Numbered from the stretch's first letter, positions 8,138 to 16,657 are shown. The stretch is 64,000 nt of DNA from Miltoncostaea sp036826475 (GCA_036826475.1 DAISWG010000001.1:1-64000); one strand, 5' to 3'. Notes: a model not told the origin generated them from the letters alone. Translations and numbers: made by a program.

Positions 8138-9517
8138 ATGATCCCCCACGCCCCGCCCCGCCGCTCCCGGCGGCGATCCGCGCGCCGCATCGCCGCGCTC
8201 ACCGTCCTCGCGGCCGGCGCCGCGGTCGCCCTGAGCGGCTGCGTCGCGCTGAAGGGCACCAGCTTCGCGCAGCAGGATCGCCTCGGCCCGGTCAACGTCG
8301 TGATCAAGGGGTGTGCGTCGAACGGGACCGCCGCGTGCCCGAACAACACCGGCGGGGTGACCAACAACACCGGGGTAGCCCAGGCCCTCGTGGGCATCTC
8401 GGTCAGCGCGACGGCGACGCCCCCGCAGAGCTTCACCTCGGACGTCCCCGACTCCCGGCAGTTCACCTTCAGCCCCTCCTACACCGCGGAGCTCACCCGG
8501 CTCGACCCGCCCGGCGCGGGTTCCAAGTGGGCGGGCTACATCTCGGACGCCGGGACCTGGACCCCGGGCAACGAGATCACCGTGCGGATCCCCGTGATCC
8601 GCGGGCTCCTGCCCGACGGCTCCCCGCCCGGCGGCGGGTTCGGCGCCGGCGTGACCCTCGGCTCGCGCGGCGTGGTCGCCGACGCCCCGCCGTCCCGGCC
8701 CGTGCAGTGCGGGTCGGACCTGTCCACCGTCAACACCCAGGACCTCACGATCTGCCGGGACGCGTCCGGCGGGGCGTCCGCGAGCAACGCCTTCAACGAG
8801 TTCGTGTTCCTGACCCCCGCGGCCGTCAACGTCGCGCCGGGCGCGACCGCAACGATCCCGGTCACCGGCAAGCTCGGCGGGCCGGCCAACGCCGCGGTCA
8901 ACTTCGCCCTGAGCGCCACGACCACGGTCCCCGGCACGGTCGCGCTCACCAACGTGCCGACCCTCGCGCCCCCCGGCGACAGCAGCACGACCGTGGTGAT
9001 GAGCGTCGCCGTGCCGGCCGGCACGCGGCCCGGGACCTACCAGGCCACGCTCACCGGCACCCTCGCCAGCGGCGAGAAGCGGTCGACCACCGCCACGATC
9101 GTGGTCGGCGGGGGCGGCACGACGGCCGGCGGCCCGGCGCTCTCGGGCCTGACGCTGTCCCGCCCGGCGGTCTCCACCCGCCGCGGCAGGCCGCCGGCAC
9201 TGGTCTCCGCGTCGCTGTCCCAGCCGGCCTCGGTGACCATGCTCCTGGAGCGCCGGGCCGTCGGGCGGAAGAAGAACGGGGCGTGCGTGGCGCCGACGCG
9301 GGCGCTGGTCCGCGCGCGGGCGGCGACCTGCTTCCGCTTCATCCGCGTCTCCTCGAGCACCAAGGCCAACCAGGGCGCCGGCCCCGTCACGTTCAGCGTG
9401 AGCGGGCGCGCGGCGGGCCGGGCGCGGGCCCTCGGCACCTACCGCGTCACGCTGACGGCGACCGCCGGCGGCGTGGCCGGCGCGCCGGTGCGGGCGCCGC
9501 TCAGGGTCATCTTCTGA
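8138..9517 (+). CDS. Predicted lipoprotein, function unknown
   Basis: A 459-residue secreted protein. The N-terminus has a very arginine-rich stretch (residues 8-17), a hydrophobic core and a lipobox LSGC with Cys35, so it should be lipid-anchored outside the membrane. The body is rich in Thr, Val and Ala and looks all-beta. A middle region (about 215-320) resembles an Ig-like/CARDB-type fold (PGATATIPVTG, PAGTRPGTYQATLTGTLASGE), followed by a basic C-terminal beta domain with a Cys pair. No enzymatic motif is seen. A surface adhesive or structural role is a guess. A strong terminator follows. Confidence 0.65.
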   Translation: MIPHAPPRRSRRRSARRIAALTVLAAGAAVALSGCVALKGTSFAQQDRLGPVNVVIKGCASNGTAACPNNTGGVTNNTGVAQALVGISVSATATPPQSFTSDVPDSRQFTFSPSYTAELTRLDPPGAGSKWAGYISDAGTWTPGNEITVRIPVIRGLLPDGSPPGGGFGAGVTLGSRGVVADAPPSRPVQCGSDLSTVNTQDLTICRDASGGASASNAFNEFVFLTPAAVNVAPGATATIPVTGKLGGPANAAVNFALSATTTVPGTVALTNVPTLAPPGDSSTTVVMSVAVPAGTRPGTYQATLTGTLASGEKRSTTATIVVGGGGTTAGGPALSGLTLSRPAVSTRRGRPPALVSASLSQPASVTMLLERRAVGRKKNGACVAPTRALVRARAATCFRFIRVSSSTKANQGAGPVTFSVSGRAAGRARALGTYRVTLTATAGGVAGAPVRAPLRVIF

Positions 9518-9525
9518 GCACGGGT

Positions 9526-9556
9526 CCCCGGCCCGCCGCGTCGCGGCGGGCCGGGG
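9526..9556. terminator. Bidirectional terminator between the lipoprotein and YdeI-like genes
   Basis: A 13-base-pair GC stem with arms CCCCGGCCCGCCG and CGGCGGGCCGGGG encloses a five-base loop CGTCG. It lies between two convergent genes, nine bases past one stop and seven past the other, and can serve both strands. Confidence 0.75.
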
Positions 9557-9562
9557 GCGCCC

Positions 9563-10162
9563 TCAGCGGTCGTGCAGGCCCTTGCCGTCGAGGATGCGGG
9601 GCATGGCCCTCCGGATCCGCGACGTCCGGGTGGCGGACTGCTTCGCCCCGGTGAACTGCAGCAGCCATCCCCGCCGGCGCCCCGGCGTGAGCGCGTCCCA
9701 CGCGTCCTCGAACCCCGGGTTCTCGGAAAATTCTCTCCGGAGCTCGTCGGGGATCGCGATCTCGTCCCGGTCCTTCGCGAAGTCCACCCGGGCACCGGAC
9801 CGCTCCAGATCGGCGGCCTCCCGGACATACGCTTTCAGGGCCGCCTCGCGGGCCAGGACCTGGTCGACCCCGGTGAACGGGATCAGGCGGCCGGAGCGGC
9901 TGTTCTCCCCGGGCGCCACCAGGATCCCCTCGGGGTCCGACAGCAGCACGCCCTTGAAGAAGGACAGGCAGCAGTAGTCCCTGAGCGCGCCGAGGATCAC
10001 GACGTTGCCGCCGTCGGCGGTGAAGCAGGGCGCGCCCCACTTGACCTCCTCCGTGAGCCCGCATTCCAGGACGATGCGCCGCAGCTCCGCGAGCTCGTCC
10101 CTCCAGGGTTCCGCGGCACGCAGGAACGCCTCGTACCTGGGCCCGCTCGCTCCCCTGCTCAT
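9563..10162 (-). CDS. YdeI/DUF1801-type protein
   Basis: A 199-residue soluble protein of the YdeI family. The first part is the DUF1801 fold (VKWGAPCFTADGGNVVILGALRD and nearby FFKG), and the C-terminal part has YdeI features: IPDELRREFSENP and a long basic helix ending KGLHDR. The molecular role is poorly known; Bacillus YdeI has been linked to peptide-antibiotic tolerance. The ATG overlaps the stop of the upstream tetR gene as ATGA, so it is probably in the TetR operon. Confidence 0.75.
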   Translation of the reverse strand: MSRGASGPRYEAFLRAAEPWRDELAELRRIVLECGLTEEVKWGAPCFTADGGNVVILGALRDYCCLSFFKGVLLSDPEGILVAPGENSRSGRLIPFTGVDQVLAREAALKAYVREAADLERSGARVDFAKDRDEIAIPDELRREFSENPGFEDAWDALTPGRRRGWLLQFTGAKQSATRTSRIRRAMPRILDGKGLHDR

Positions 10163-10716
10163 GATCCTCCGGCGTCGATGAGTCGCGCCGCCGCGGCCCT
10201 CGCCTCCCGGGCCGGCGCGGCGGTGCCGAAGATACCGGCCGTCACCATGGCGCCCTCGGCCAGCAGCAGCACGCCGTCGGCCGTCTCGTCCGGCAGGCCG
10301 GCGCCGCGCACCAGGCCCAGCAGGTCGGCGCGGAAGGCCGCCTTGTGCAGGCGCGCCTGCTCGGCCACCACCGGGAGGGTGGCCCCCAGCTCGCCGGACG
10401 CGTTGATCCAGGCGCAGCCGCGGAAGCCCGGCTCGCCGAACCAGCCCTCCAGCCAGTCGAACACCGCCAGCACGCGGTCGCGCGGCGCGTCCTCCTCCAG
10501 GGCCCGCGCCATCAGCCGCCCGCGCCAGCGCACGTCCCGCCGCACCAGCACCGCCTCGACCAGCGCCGCCTTCCCGGGGTAGAGGGCGTAGACGCGCTTG
10601 AGCGGCAGTCCCGAGGCGTCCCGCACGGCGTCCATGCCCACCGACTGGATCCCGCGGGCGTAGAAGAGGTCCTCGGCCGCGTCGAGGAGGCGCTCGCGGG
10701 CGGCGGCGTCGTCCAT
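10159..10716 (-). CDS. TetR/AcrR-family repressor
   Basis: A 185-residue DNA-binding repressor. Residues about 5-50 form the TetR helix-turn-helix (RERLLDAAEDLFYARGIQSV, then LPLKRVYALYPGKAALVEAV); the C-terminal helices form a ligand pocket. The ATG at 10716 is preferred; an ATG at 10734 would add six residues but abut the operator. A perfect 16-base palindrome lies 20-35 bases upstream, between this gene and the divergent NTF2-like gene, and is its likely operator. The ligand is unknown. Confidence 0.88.
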   Translation of the reverse strand: MDDAAARERLLDAAEDLFYARGIQSVGMDAVRDASGLPLKRVYALYPGKAALVEAVLVRRDVRWRGRLMARALEEDAPRDRVLAVFDWLEGWFGEPGFRGCAWINASGELGATLPVVAEQARLHKAAFRADLLGLVRGAGLPDETADGVLLLAEGAMVTAGIFGTAAPAREARAAAARLIDAGGS

Positions 10717-10735
10717 CGGGGCATCGTCGCACATC

Positions 10736-10757
10736 GAGAACGATCGTTCTCTAGACT
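10736..10757. promoter_or_regulatory. TetR operator palindrome overlapping the NTF2-like gene promoter
   Basis: GAGAACGATCGTTCTC (10736-10751) is a perfect 16-base palindrome, and TAGACT (10752-10757) immediately after it is a good -10 box for the plus-strand gene at 10781. Binding here would block that promoter and the facing tetR promoter. Confidence 0.75.
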
Positions 10758-10780
10758 GGCGCCCCCACCGAGGAGGCACC

Positions 10781-11239
10781 GTGGACCCCCGCCCGCCCGT
10801 CCCGCCGTTCACCCGCGAGACCGCCGCCCAGAAGGTGCAGGCCGCCGAGGACGCCTGGAACACCCGCGACGCCGAGCGCGTCGCCCTCGCCTACTCCGAG
10901 GACTCCGAATGGCGCAACCGCGGCGACTTCGTGACCGGCCGCGCCGAGATCGCCGCCCTGCTGACGAGCAAGTGGGAGCGCGAGCTCGACTACGCCCTGC
11001 GCAAGTCGCTGTGGGCCTTCGAGGGCGACCGCATCGCCGTGCGCTACCAGTACGAGTCGCACGACGCCGAGGGCCAGTGGTGGCGGTCCTACGGCAACGA
11101 GCTGTGGGAGTTCGACGACCTGGGCTACATGCGGCGGCGCGAGGCCTCGATCAACGACGTCCGGATCGACGTCGCGGAGCGCCGGATCCTGGGCCCCCGG
11201 CCCGAGTCGGAGCGCGGCAGGGACATCCCCCTGCGGTAG
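10781..11239 (+). CDS. NTF2-like protein, DUF1348 type
   Basis: A 152-residue soluble protein in the nuclear transport factor 2 fold. Diagnostic segments are TAAQKVQAAEDAWNTRDAERV, SEWRNRGDFVTGRAEI, and FEGDRIAVRYQYE followed by RSYGNELWEF. Members of this group are small and of unknown biochemical function. GTG is the start, with GAGGAGG ten bases before it. It is the probable main target of the adjacent TetR, since the operator lies against its -10 box. Confidence 0.82.
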   Translation: MDPRPPVPPFTRETAAQKVQAAEDAWNTRDAERVALAYSEDSEWRNRGDFVTGRAEIAALLTSKWERELDYALRKSLWAFEGDRIAVRYQYESHDAEGQWWRSYGNELWEFDDLGYMRRREASINDVRIDVAERRILGPRPESERGRDIPLR

Positions 11240-11245
11240 CGGCCC

Positions 11246-13225
11246 TCACCCGATGCGGCCGCCCTGGCGGCGGAGGGCGCGGGCGGCGACGCGCATCATC
11301 AGCACCGACGCCGCCGTGAGACCGGAGAAGCCGAGGATCCACAGCACGTTGGCCTCGGTGCCCTCGTCCGCGCCCGACGCCGCCAGCAGGATGAGCCCCG
11401 ACGCGGCGGCGCCGCCCGCGCCGACCACCGCCAGCACGAGCCGGTCGGCGAGGCTCTCGACCACCGCGCGGTCGGCCCCCGCGTAGCGCTCGGTGCGCAC
11501 CGTCAGGCGGCCGGAGCGCAGCTGCTCGGAGAGGGCCTCGGCGTGCTCGGGCAGGGTGCGCAGCGAGGGCAGCGCACGCAGTGCCTCGTGCTGCAGGATC
11601 TCCTCGGGGGTGCCCACGGCGTCGGCGTGGCCGACGGCCACGATCTGCTTGCTGGCCCCGCGGACGCTGAAGCCGGGGGCGATCATCGAGAGCGTCCCCT
11701 CCAGCGTCAGCAGGGCGCGGGCCAGCAGGGCCATCGACGGGGGCGGCCGCATGCCGTGGCGCTCCATGACCGTCAGCACCTGGCTGATCAGCTGCGGGTC
11801 GAAGCCGCCCTGCTGCAGCTGGCTCAGCTCGTTGGCCATGTCGGCCTCGAGAGCGCGCAGGTCGGCCAGCCCGGCGTCGCCCGCCAGGTCGCGCGCGGCC
11901 CGCGCCAGCAGCGCCGGGTCGGCCGCCGCGATGCCCAGCGCGATGCCGCGCAGCCCCGCCGACGACCGGGCGTCCAGCCGCCCGACCGAGCCGAAGTCGA
12001 GCATCCAGAGCTGCCCGCCGGCGTCGACGAAGATGTTGCCGGGATGCGGATCGCCGTGGAACATCCCGTCCTCCAGCACCTGGCCCAGGAACGAGGCCAG
12101 CAGCCGGCGCGCCAGCTCGTCGCGCGGCACCGGCGACGCCTCGAGCGCGGCCTGGTCCGAGACGGGGCTGCCGACGACCTCCTCCATCACGAGCACCCGG
12201 GGCGTCGAGAGGGTGGTGTGGACGCGGGGGAAGCTGATCCCCTCGTCGCCGGCGCGCCGCTCGCGCAGCCGCGTGCCCCCCGCCGCCTCGTGCAGGTAGT
12301 TCAGCTCCTCGACGACGCCGGCCACCAGCTCGTCGGCCAGGTCCGTCAGGTGGACCGTGCGCGCGGCCTCGGACCGCCGCTCGATCTGCCGGGCCGCCAG
12401 CCGCAGGACGGCCGCGTCGCGCCCCACCACCTCGGCGATCCCGGGACGCTGCACCTTCACCACGACCCGCGTGCCGTCCGCCAGGGTCGCGCGATGCGTC
12501 TGGCCGATCGAGGCGGCCGCCAGGGGCTCCCAGTCGAAGGTGGCGAACGCCGACTCCACCGGCTCGTCGAGCTCGGCCTCGAGCACCTCGCGAACGCCCT
12601 CGGCCGGGACGGTGCGGACGTCCTGGCGCAGCGTCGCGAGCTCGGTGGTGAGGGCATCGGGGAGCACGTCGGTGCGGGTCGAGGCGATCTGCCCGAACTT
12701 CACGAGCATCCCGCCGGAGTCCTCGAGGACGGTACGCACCCGCCGCGAGAGGTCCGGCGACTCGAACGCCGCCCGCGAGGCGTACCGCAGGTGCAGCAGG
12801 TTCTCCTTGCGCGCGTTGCCGATCACCTCGCGCATGCGCGCGTACGGCGCCACCGCGGTGCGGACCGTCCGCGCGGGATGCAGGACGGCGCGCACGCGGT
12901 GCCGGTGGCGGGACGGGGCGTCGGGGGCCCCGCGGGTGAGCAGGTCCAGGCCGATCGCCACCGGCATCGCCGCCAGCATCCCGAAGAAGATCGCGAGGGC
13001 GGCGGCCGCGAACCAGTCCTCGAAGCCGTCGCGCTCGAAGACGAACCCCCGCGGGGTGTCCTCGCCGAAGACGAGGACGGCGGCGGTGATCCCCGCCACC
13101 CAGCCCACCAGCCCCACCAGCGCGCCCCGCCAGCGGCCGAGCCGGATCCCGAGCAGCCGCCCGCACCCCTTGCCGACGAGGACCACGAACAGGACCAGCA
13201 GTATCAGCCCGACGACGATCCTCAC
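11246..13225 (-). CDS. AarF/UbiB (ABC1) family kinase-like membrane protein
   Basis: A 659-residue protein of the ABC1/UbiB atypical kinase family, implicated in quinone/isoprenoid lipid metabolism. The N-terminal 150 residues hold about three membrane segments. Then come the family motif VKFGQIASTRTDVLPD, the lysine strand RVVVKVQRPGI, the catalytic loop HGDPHPGN and LDFGSVG. Two further membrane segments end the protein (about 590-645). GTG is chosen because TAGGGT ends eight bases upstream with no Shine-Dalgarno sequence. The substrate is unproven across the family. Confidence 0.88.
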   Translation of the reverse strand: MRIVVGLILLVLFVVLVGKGCGRLLGIRLGRWRGALVGLVGWVAGITAAVLVFGEDTPRGFVFERDGFEDWFAAAALAIFFGMLAAMPVAIGLDLLTRGAPDAPSRHRHRVRAVLHPARTVRTAVAPYARMREVIGNARKENLLHLRYASRAAFESPDLSRRVRTVLEDSGGMLVKFGQIASTRTDVLPDALTTELATLRQDVRTVPAEGVREVLEAELDEPVESAFATFDWEPLAAASIGQTHRATLADGTRVVVKVQRPGIAEVVGRDAAVLRLAARQIERRSEAARTVHLTDLADELVAGVVEELNYLHEAAGGTRLRERRAGDEGISFPRVHTTLSTPRVLVMEEVVGSPVSDQAALEASPVPRDELARRLLASFLGQVLEDGMFHGDPHPGNIFVDAGGQLWMLDFGSVGRLDARSSAGLRGIALGIAAADPALLARAARDLAGDAGLADLRALEADMANELSQLQQGGFDPQLISQVLTVMERHGMRPPPSMALLARALLTLEGTLSMIAPGFSVRGASKQIVAVGHADAVGTPEEILQHEALRALPSLRTLPEHAEALSEQLRSGRLTVRTERYAGADRAVVESLADRLVLAVVGAGGAAASGLILLAASGADEGTEANVLWILGFSGLTAASVLMMRVAARALRRQGGRIG

Positions 13226-13233
13226 GGTGGGCG

Positions 13234-13239
13234 ACCCTA
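13234..13239 (-). promoter_or_regulatory. -10 box of the UbiB-like gene (leaderless)
   Basis: TAGGGT on the minus strand ends eight bases before the GTG at 13225. It sits in the 21-base gap behind the hydrolase gene, so the UbiB gene may have its own promoter. Confidence 0.45.
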
Positions 13240-13246
13240 CGCTCCG

Positions 13247-14185
13247 CTAGAGCCGGCCGTCCAGCCAGTCCACGACGGCCTCGGTCAGCTCGGCCTCGCG
13301 GCCGCCGAACACGTGGTCGGCGCCGGGGATGGTGGTGCGGTGGACGCTGGGGCAGTCGCCCTGGCGGGCGATCGCCTCGAGCTCCGCGCCCTCCGCGTCG
13401 CGCACCAGCTCGTCCTCGCCGGCCTGCACGATCGCGATCGGCACGGTCACGTGGCCGATCCGCAGCCGCGACTCGGCGTGCGGCGCCCGGGGCCCCCGCG
13501 ACCACCACCACGTCCGGTACGTCCACACCTCCCCGTCGACGGGGCGGTCGCCGGTCCCGCGGGCGCGCCGCACCAGGAAGATCCGGTCGCGCCGTCCGTC
13601 CTCGAAGTCCGGCGCGAGCTGGGTGTGGACGAGTTCCGTGACCTCCTCGTAGCCCGGGTCGGCGCCGAAGTGGTCCCAGCGCAGCCGCAGCGCGGCCGGC
13701 AGCGACGCGGGGTGGGCCAGCGTCGCGACGCCCACCACGTCCGGCGGCTGGCGCAGCGCCTGGTAGTGGGTCACCACCGTCGATCCCAGGCTGAACCCGA
13801 GCAGTACCACGCGGCGGAAGCCGCGGCGGCGGAGCACGTCGAGCGCGGCGTCGAGGTCGAGCGGCGTGCGGTGCATCAGGCCGCCGCCGAAGATCACGCC
13901 GTAGTTGGCCATGCGCGTGTTCACCGACATCACGGTGAAGCCGGCGTTGGCGAGCCCGAACGAGATCCGCCGCGGCACCCCGGTCAGGTAGTTGCCCACC
14001 GACCCGTGGATCACCAGCACGGCGAGCCGGCGGCGGCGCGGGTCCTCGCCCTGGCGCGGGGTGTAGATCATCCCGTCCCAGCTGTGGCCGTCCTCGGTCT
14101 TCGTGACCACCAGGTCGATGGCCAGGTCGCGGTCGTCGCGCCCGAAGTGGGGGCGGCGGCGCGCGCGGTAGGGGACGTGGGGCAC
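13247..14185 (-). CDS. Alpha/beta hydrolase, first of a tandem pair
   Basis: A 312-residue serine hydrolase. It has the oxyanion-hole strand VLVIHGSVGN, the nucleophile elbow GFSLGS, a late Asp in QAGEDELV, and the catalytic His in IPGADHVFGG. No signal peptide is seen. It is clearly related to the next upstream gene, sharing the unusual segment VWTYRTWWWSRGP and an N-terminal beta layout. GTG start, 12 bases after that gene's stop. Substrate unknown; an esterase- or acylhydrolase-like role is likely. Confidence 0.83.
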   Translation of the reverse strand: MPHVPYRARRRPHFGRDDRDLAIDLVVTKTEDGHSWDGMIYTPRQGEDPRRRRLAVLVIHGSVGNYLTGVPRRISFGLANAGFTVMSVNTRMANYGVIFGGGLMHRTPLDLDAALDVLRRRGFRRVVLLGFSLGSTVVTHYQALRQPPDVVGVATLAHPASLPAALRLRWDHFGADPGYEEVTELVHTQLAPDFEDGRRDRIFLVRRARGTGDRPVDGEVWTYRTWWWSRGPRAPHAESRLRIGHVTVPIAIVQAGEDELVRDAEGAELEAIARQGDCPSVHRTTIPGADHVFGGREAELTEAVVDWLDGRL

Positions 14186-14197
14186 CGGCCGCTCCGC

Positions 14198-15094
14198 CTA
14201 CACCCGCTGCCGCAGCCAGGAGAGGACGGCGTCGAGGGTCGCGATGTCATGGCCCTTGAACGAGTGGTCGGCGCCGTCGATGCGCATGACGGTCACGTCG
14301 GGGTTGCCGGCCGACCGGGCGATGTCGGCCAGGGCGACGGCCTCCTCGAAGAACACGACCCGGTCGTCGGTGCCCTGCACCAGCAGGATCGGCGCCCACA
14401 CCTGGCCGATCTGGCGGAACGCCATGGCCGCGGTCGCCGCCGGGCCGCGTGAGTGCCACCACGTGCGATAGGTGTAGACCTCGCTGTCGGCGGGGCGGGT
14501 GGTGGGGCCGCGGCTCTGCTCGACGATCACCAGCCGGTCGTCCTCCGGCGCGTCCGGGTCGGCGCCGATCGCCCGCCGCACCAGCGCCGTGAGGTCGCCG
14601 TAGTCGGGCCGGGCGCCGAACTCGTCGGCGCGCCGCTTCATCGACTGCGGCAGCCCCCACGGGTTGCCGAGGCACACCAGCCCGCGCAGGTCGGGGACGT
14701 GGTGGGTTGCGGCGTACCGGGTGGCGAGGGTGGCGCCGCTCGAGTACCCGGAGAGGATGATGGTGTCGAACCCCTCCTCGCGCAGCCAGCGCACGGCGGC
14801 GTCGACGTCGCGGATCGCGTCCTGGAATATCGCCTGCCCGAAGAGCTGGCCGACGTTGGCCATGCGGGTCTCCAGCACCAGCACCGGGAAGCCCGCCCGC
14901 GCGAGCGGCGCCGGGTAGAAGCGCAGCGTCCCGACCAGGAAGTTGCCCATGATCCCGTGGATGTGGACCACGGCGGTGCGACGGCCGGTGTGGCGGGCGC
15001 GGGCCCGCGCCGCGCGGACGTCGATCTCGAACAGCGCGTCGTGGACCTCGCCGTCCTCGGCCGTCAGGGTCACGAGACGGCGGTCGACGGGCAC
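14198..15094 (-). CDS. Alpha/beta hydrolase, second of a tandem pair
   Basis: A 298-residue paralogue of the neighbouring hydrolase. Catalytic elements are the strand VVHIHGIMGN, the nucleophile elbow GYSSGA, Asp in VQGTDDRVVF and His in IDGADHSFKG. The shared segment VYTYRTWWHSRGP and RMANVGQLFG (RMANYGVIFG in the partner) point to tandem duplication. GTG start six bases after a TATCGT -10 box that overlaps the -10 of the divergent thioredoxin-like gene. Substrate unknown. Confidence 0.83.
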   Translation of the reverse strand: MPVDRRLVTLTAEDGEVHDALFEIDVRAARARARHTGRRTAVVHIHGIMGNFLVGTLRFYPAPLARAGFPVLVLETRMANVGQLFGQAIFQDAIRDVDAAVRWLREEGFDTIILSGYSSGATLATRYAATHHVPDLRGLVCLGNPWGLPQSMKRRADEFGARPDYGDLTALVRRAIGADPDAPEDDRLVIVEQSRGPTTRPADSEVYTYRTWWHSRGPAATAAMAFRQIGQVWAPILLVQGTDDRVVFFEEAVALADIARSAGNPDVTVMRIDGADHSFKGHDIATLDAVLSWLRQRV

Positions 15095-15099
15095 GCGGG

Positions 15100-15106
15100 T
15101 ACGATA
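15100..15106. promoter_or_regulatory. Two opposed -10 boxes in seven bases
   Basis: TACGATA read on the plus strand gives TACGAT (15100-15105), eight bases before the ATG at 15114. Read on the minus strand it gives TATCGT (15101-15106), six bases before the GTG at 15094. The two core promoters occupy the same DNA, so polymerase can serve only one direction at a time. Confidence 0.5.
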
Positions 15107-15113
15107 TGGGGCG

Positions 15114-15449
15114 ATGACCCGGCCGGTGGCGGTGACCTACCTCTTCAGCCGCGAGTGCCCCTCCCATGACGAGGGCCTCGTCCTGCTCCGCGAGGCCGCG
15201 GCCACCGCGGGCGTGGACGTGCGGGTGGAGGCCGTGGAGGTGCGCGACGACGCGCAGGCGGAGCGGCTGCGCTTCCCCGGCTCGCCCACCTACCTGGTGG
15301 GCGGGGGCGACCCGTTCGCGCCGGAGGGGCCGGCCCATGCGTTCCGCTGGGACGCCTGCCGGGCGTACCGCACCCCCGGCGGCGGGGTGGCGCCGCTTCC
15401 CGCGCGCGAGGAGCTCGAGGCCGCGCTGGCCGCGGAGGCCGCCGCGTGA
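15114..15449 (+). CDS. Small thioredoxin-like protein
   Basis: A 111-residue cytoplasmic protein with a reduced thioredoxin-like pattern: a first strand VAVTYLFSRECPSHDEG placing Cys15 where a redox Cys would sit (CPSH, no second Cys), and FPGSPTYLVGGGDPF, which fits the cis-proline loop. Its stop overlaps the start of the next redoxin gene as GTGA, so they are co-translated and may work on the same substrate. The precise reaction is unknown; mercury- or thiol-handling relatives share the SPT loop. Confidence 0.65.
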   Translation: MTRPVAVTYLFSRECPSHDEGLVLLREAAATAGVDVRVEAVEVRDDAQAERLRFPGSPTYLVGGGDPFAPEGPAHAFRWDACRAYRTPGGGVAPLPAREELEAALAAEAAA

Positions 15450-15976
15450 GCGCGGGTGTCGGCGACCCGGCGCCGGGCTTCGCGCTGCCGAACACCGACG
15501 GCGGCATCTCCACGCTCGACGAGCTGGCCGGCGCCCCGGCGGTGGTGGTCGCGTTCTGGTGCAACCACTGCCCGTACGTGCGCGCCTGGGAGGGGCGGTT
15601 CGACGCGATCGCGCGCGAGTACTCCGGTCGCGGGGTGGTGACGGTGGCGATCTGCGCGAACGACGCCGAGGCCTATCCGGGAGACTCGTTCGCGGCGATG
15701 AGGGAGCGCGCCGCCGAGCAGGGCTACGCCTTCGCCTACGCCCAGGACGAGGCCCAGGAGGTCGCCCGGGCGTACGGCGCGGAGCGCACGCCCGAGGTGT
15801 ACGTGCTCGACGGCGAGCGGCGGATCCGGTACCACGGCGCGATCGACGACGACCGCGACGAGGCCTCGGTGCGCGAGCACTGGCTGCGCGACGCGCTCGA
15901 CGCGGTGCTGGGGGGCGACGCCCCCGCGACGGCCGAGACCCCGGCCGTCGGCTGCACCATCAAGTGGCGGCGCTGA
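15446..15976 (+). CDS. Thioredoxin-fold redoxin (AhpC/TSA-like) with CNHC motif
   Basis: A 176-residue redoxin. It starts like peroxiredoxin/ResA proteins (GDPAPGFALPNTDG) and has the active site FWCNHCPYVRAWE, a CxxC in which the second Cys makes it thioredoxin-like, plus the cis-Pro region AERTPEVYVLDGERRI. There is no signal peptide, so it is cytoplasmic. It probably reduces or senses thiols or peroxides. Its 3' end overlaps the convergent flavin reductase gene by 17 bases. Confidence 0.82.
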   Translation: MSAGVGDPAPGFALPNTDGGISTLDELAGAPAVVVAFWCNHCPYVRAWEGRFDAIAREYSGRGVVTVAICANDAEAYPGDSFAAMRERAAEQGYAFAYAQDEAQEVARAYGAERTPEVYVLDGERRIRYHGAIDDDRDEASVREHWLRDALDAVLGGDAPATAETPAVGCTIKWRR

Positions 15977-16454
15977 CCCCCGGGGTGAGCCGCCCGTAGG
16001 TGCGGTTGCAGTAGACCAGCGGGTCGTCGCCCGCGATCTCCGTGCGCACGACGCGCCCGATCAGGATGGTGTGGTCGCCGCCGTCGAGGGTCTGGTGCGG
16101 GGCGCACACCAGGCGGGCGACCCCGGCGGGCAGCAGTGGCACGCCGAAGGGGCCGCGCTCGTCGGGGAAGCCGGCGAACTTGTCGGGACCCGGCTGCGCG
16201 AACAGCGCCGACAGGTCGTCCTGGTCGGCGCCGAGGATGTGGATCGCGAAGCCCGGCGCCCCCACCAGCCCCTCGTGCGAGGACGCCGAGTGGGCGACGC
16301 ACACCAGCACCAGCGGCGGGTCGAGCGACAGCGACGAGAAGGAGGCCGCCGTCATCCCCACCGGCTCGCCGCCGTGGCGCGCGGTGACCACGGTGACGCC
16401 GCTCGCCCAGCGGGCGAGCGTGTCGCGGAACTCGCGCTCGGTCACGCTCTCCAT
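15960..16454 (-). CDS. Flavin reductase-like protein
   Basis: A 164-residue flavin-binding split-barrel protein of the flavin reductase family that supplies reduced FMN/FAD to monooxygenases. Family marks are FRDTLARWASGVTVVTA at the N-terminus, MTAASFSSLSLDPPLVLVCV, and the GDHTILIGRV segment. No oxygenase partner is adjacent. The ATG lies seven bases after a TACGCT hexamer. A second flavin reductase, fused to an extra domain, is encoded at 57606-58601. Confidence 0.86.
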   Translation of the reverse strand: MESVTEREFRDTLARWASGVTVVTARHGGEPVGMTAASFSSLSLDPPLVLVCVAHSASSHEGLVGAPGFAIHILGADQDDLSALFAQPGPDKFAGFPDERGPFGVPLLPAGVARLVCAPHQTLDGGDHTILIGRVVRTEIAGDDPLVYCNRTYGRLTPGVSAAT

Positions 16455-16461
16455 CGCATCC

Positions 16462-16467
16462 AGCGTA
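16462..16467 (-). promoter_or_regulatory. -10 box of the flavin reductase gene (leaderless)
   Basis: TACGCT on the minus strand ends seven bases before the ATG at 16454. Confidence 0.5.
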
Positions 16468-16518
16468 CCCGGCCGCCGCCCCGGGGGGCCCCGATTCGGC
16501 GCACGCCGGGGTCCCCGC

Positions 16519-16652
16519 TACACTCACGGTCGTCCCAGATGTTCCTCATCCGAGGCTGGGCGGCGGAGCGCCGCCCGTGGGAGAGCGTTCTCCACCTGTC
16601 AGACGGTCGAGTCCCGCACTCCCGTCGAACCGCGGCCGCCGGCCGCAAGGAG
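16519..16652 (+). promoter_or_regulatory. Structured 5' leader of the DEAD-box helicase gene
   Basis: A TACACT -10 box (16519-16524), with a weak TTCGGC at 16495-16500, would start an mRNA leader of about 130 bases. It holds three successive hairpins: 16558-16576 (8-bp stem, arms GGGCGGCG and CGCCGCCC), 16580-16593 (5-bp stem) and 16632-16646 (6-bp stem GCGGCC/GGCCGC). The third ends directly against the AAGGAG ribosome site (16647-16652). This suggests that structure gates translation. Confidence 0.5.
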
Positions 16653-16657
16653 AACAA

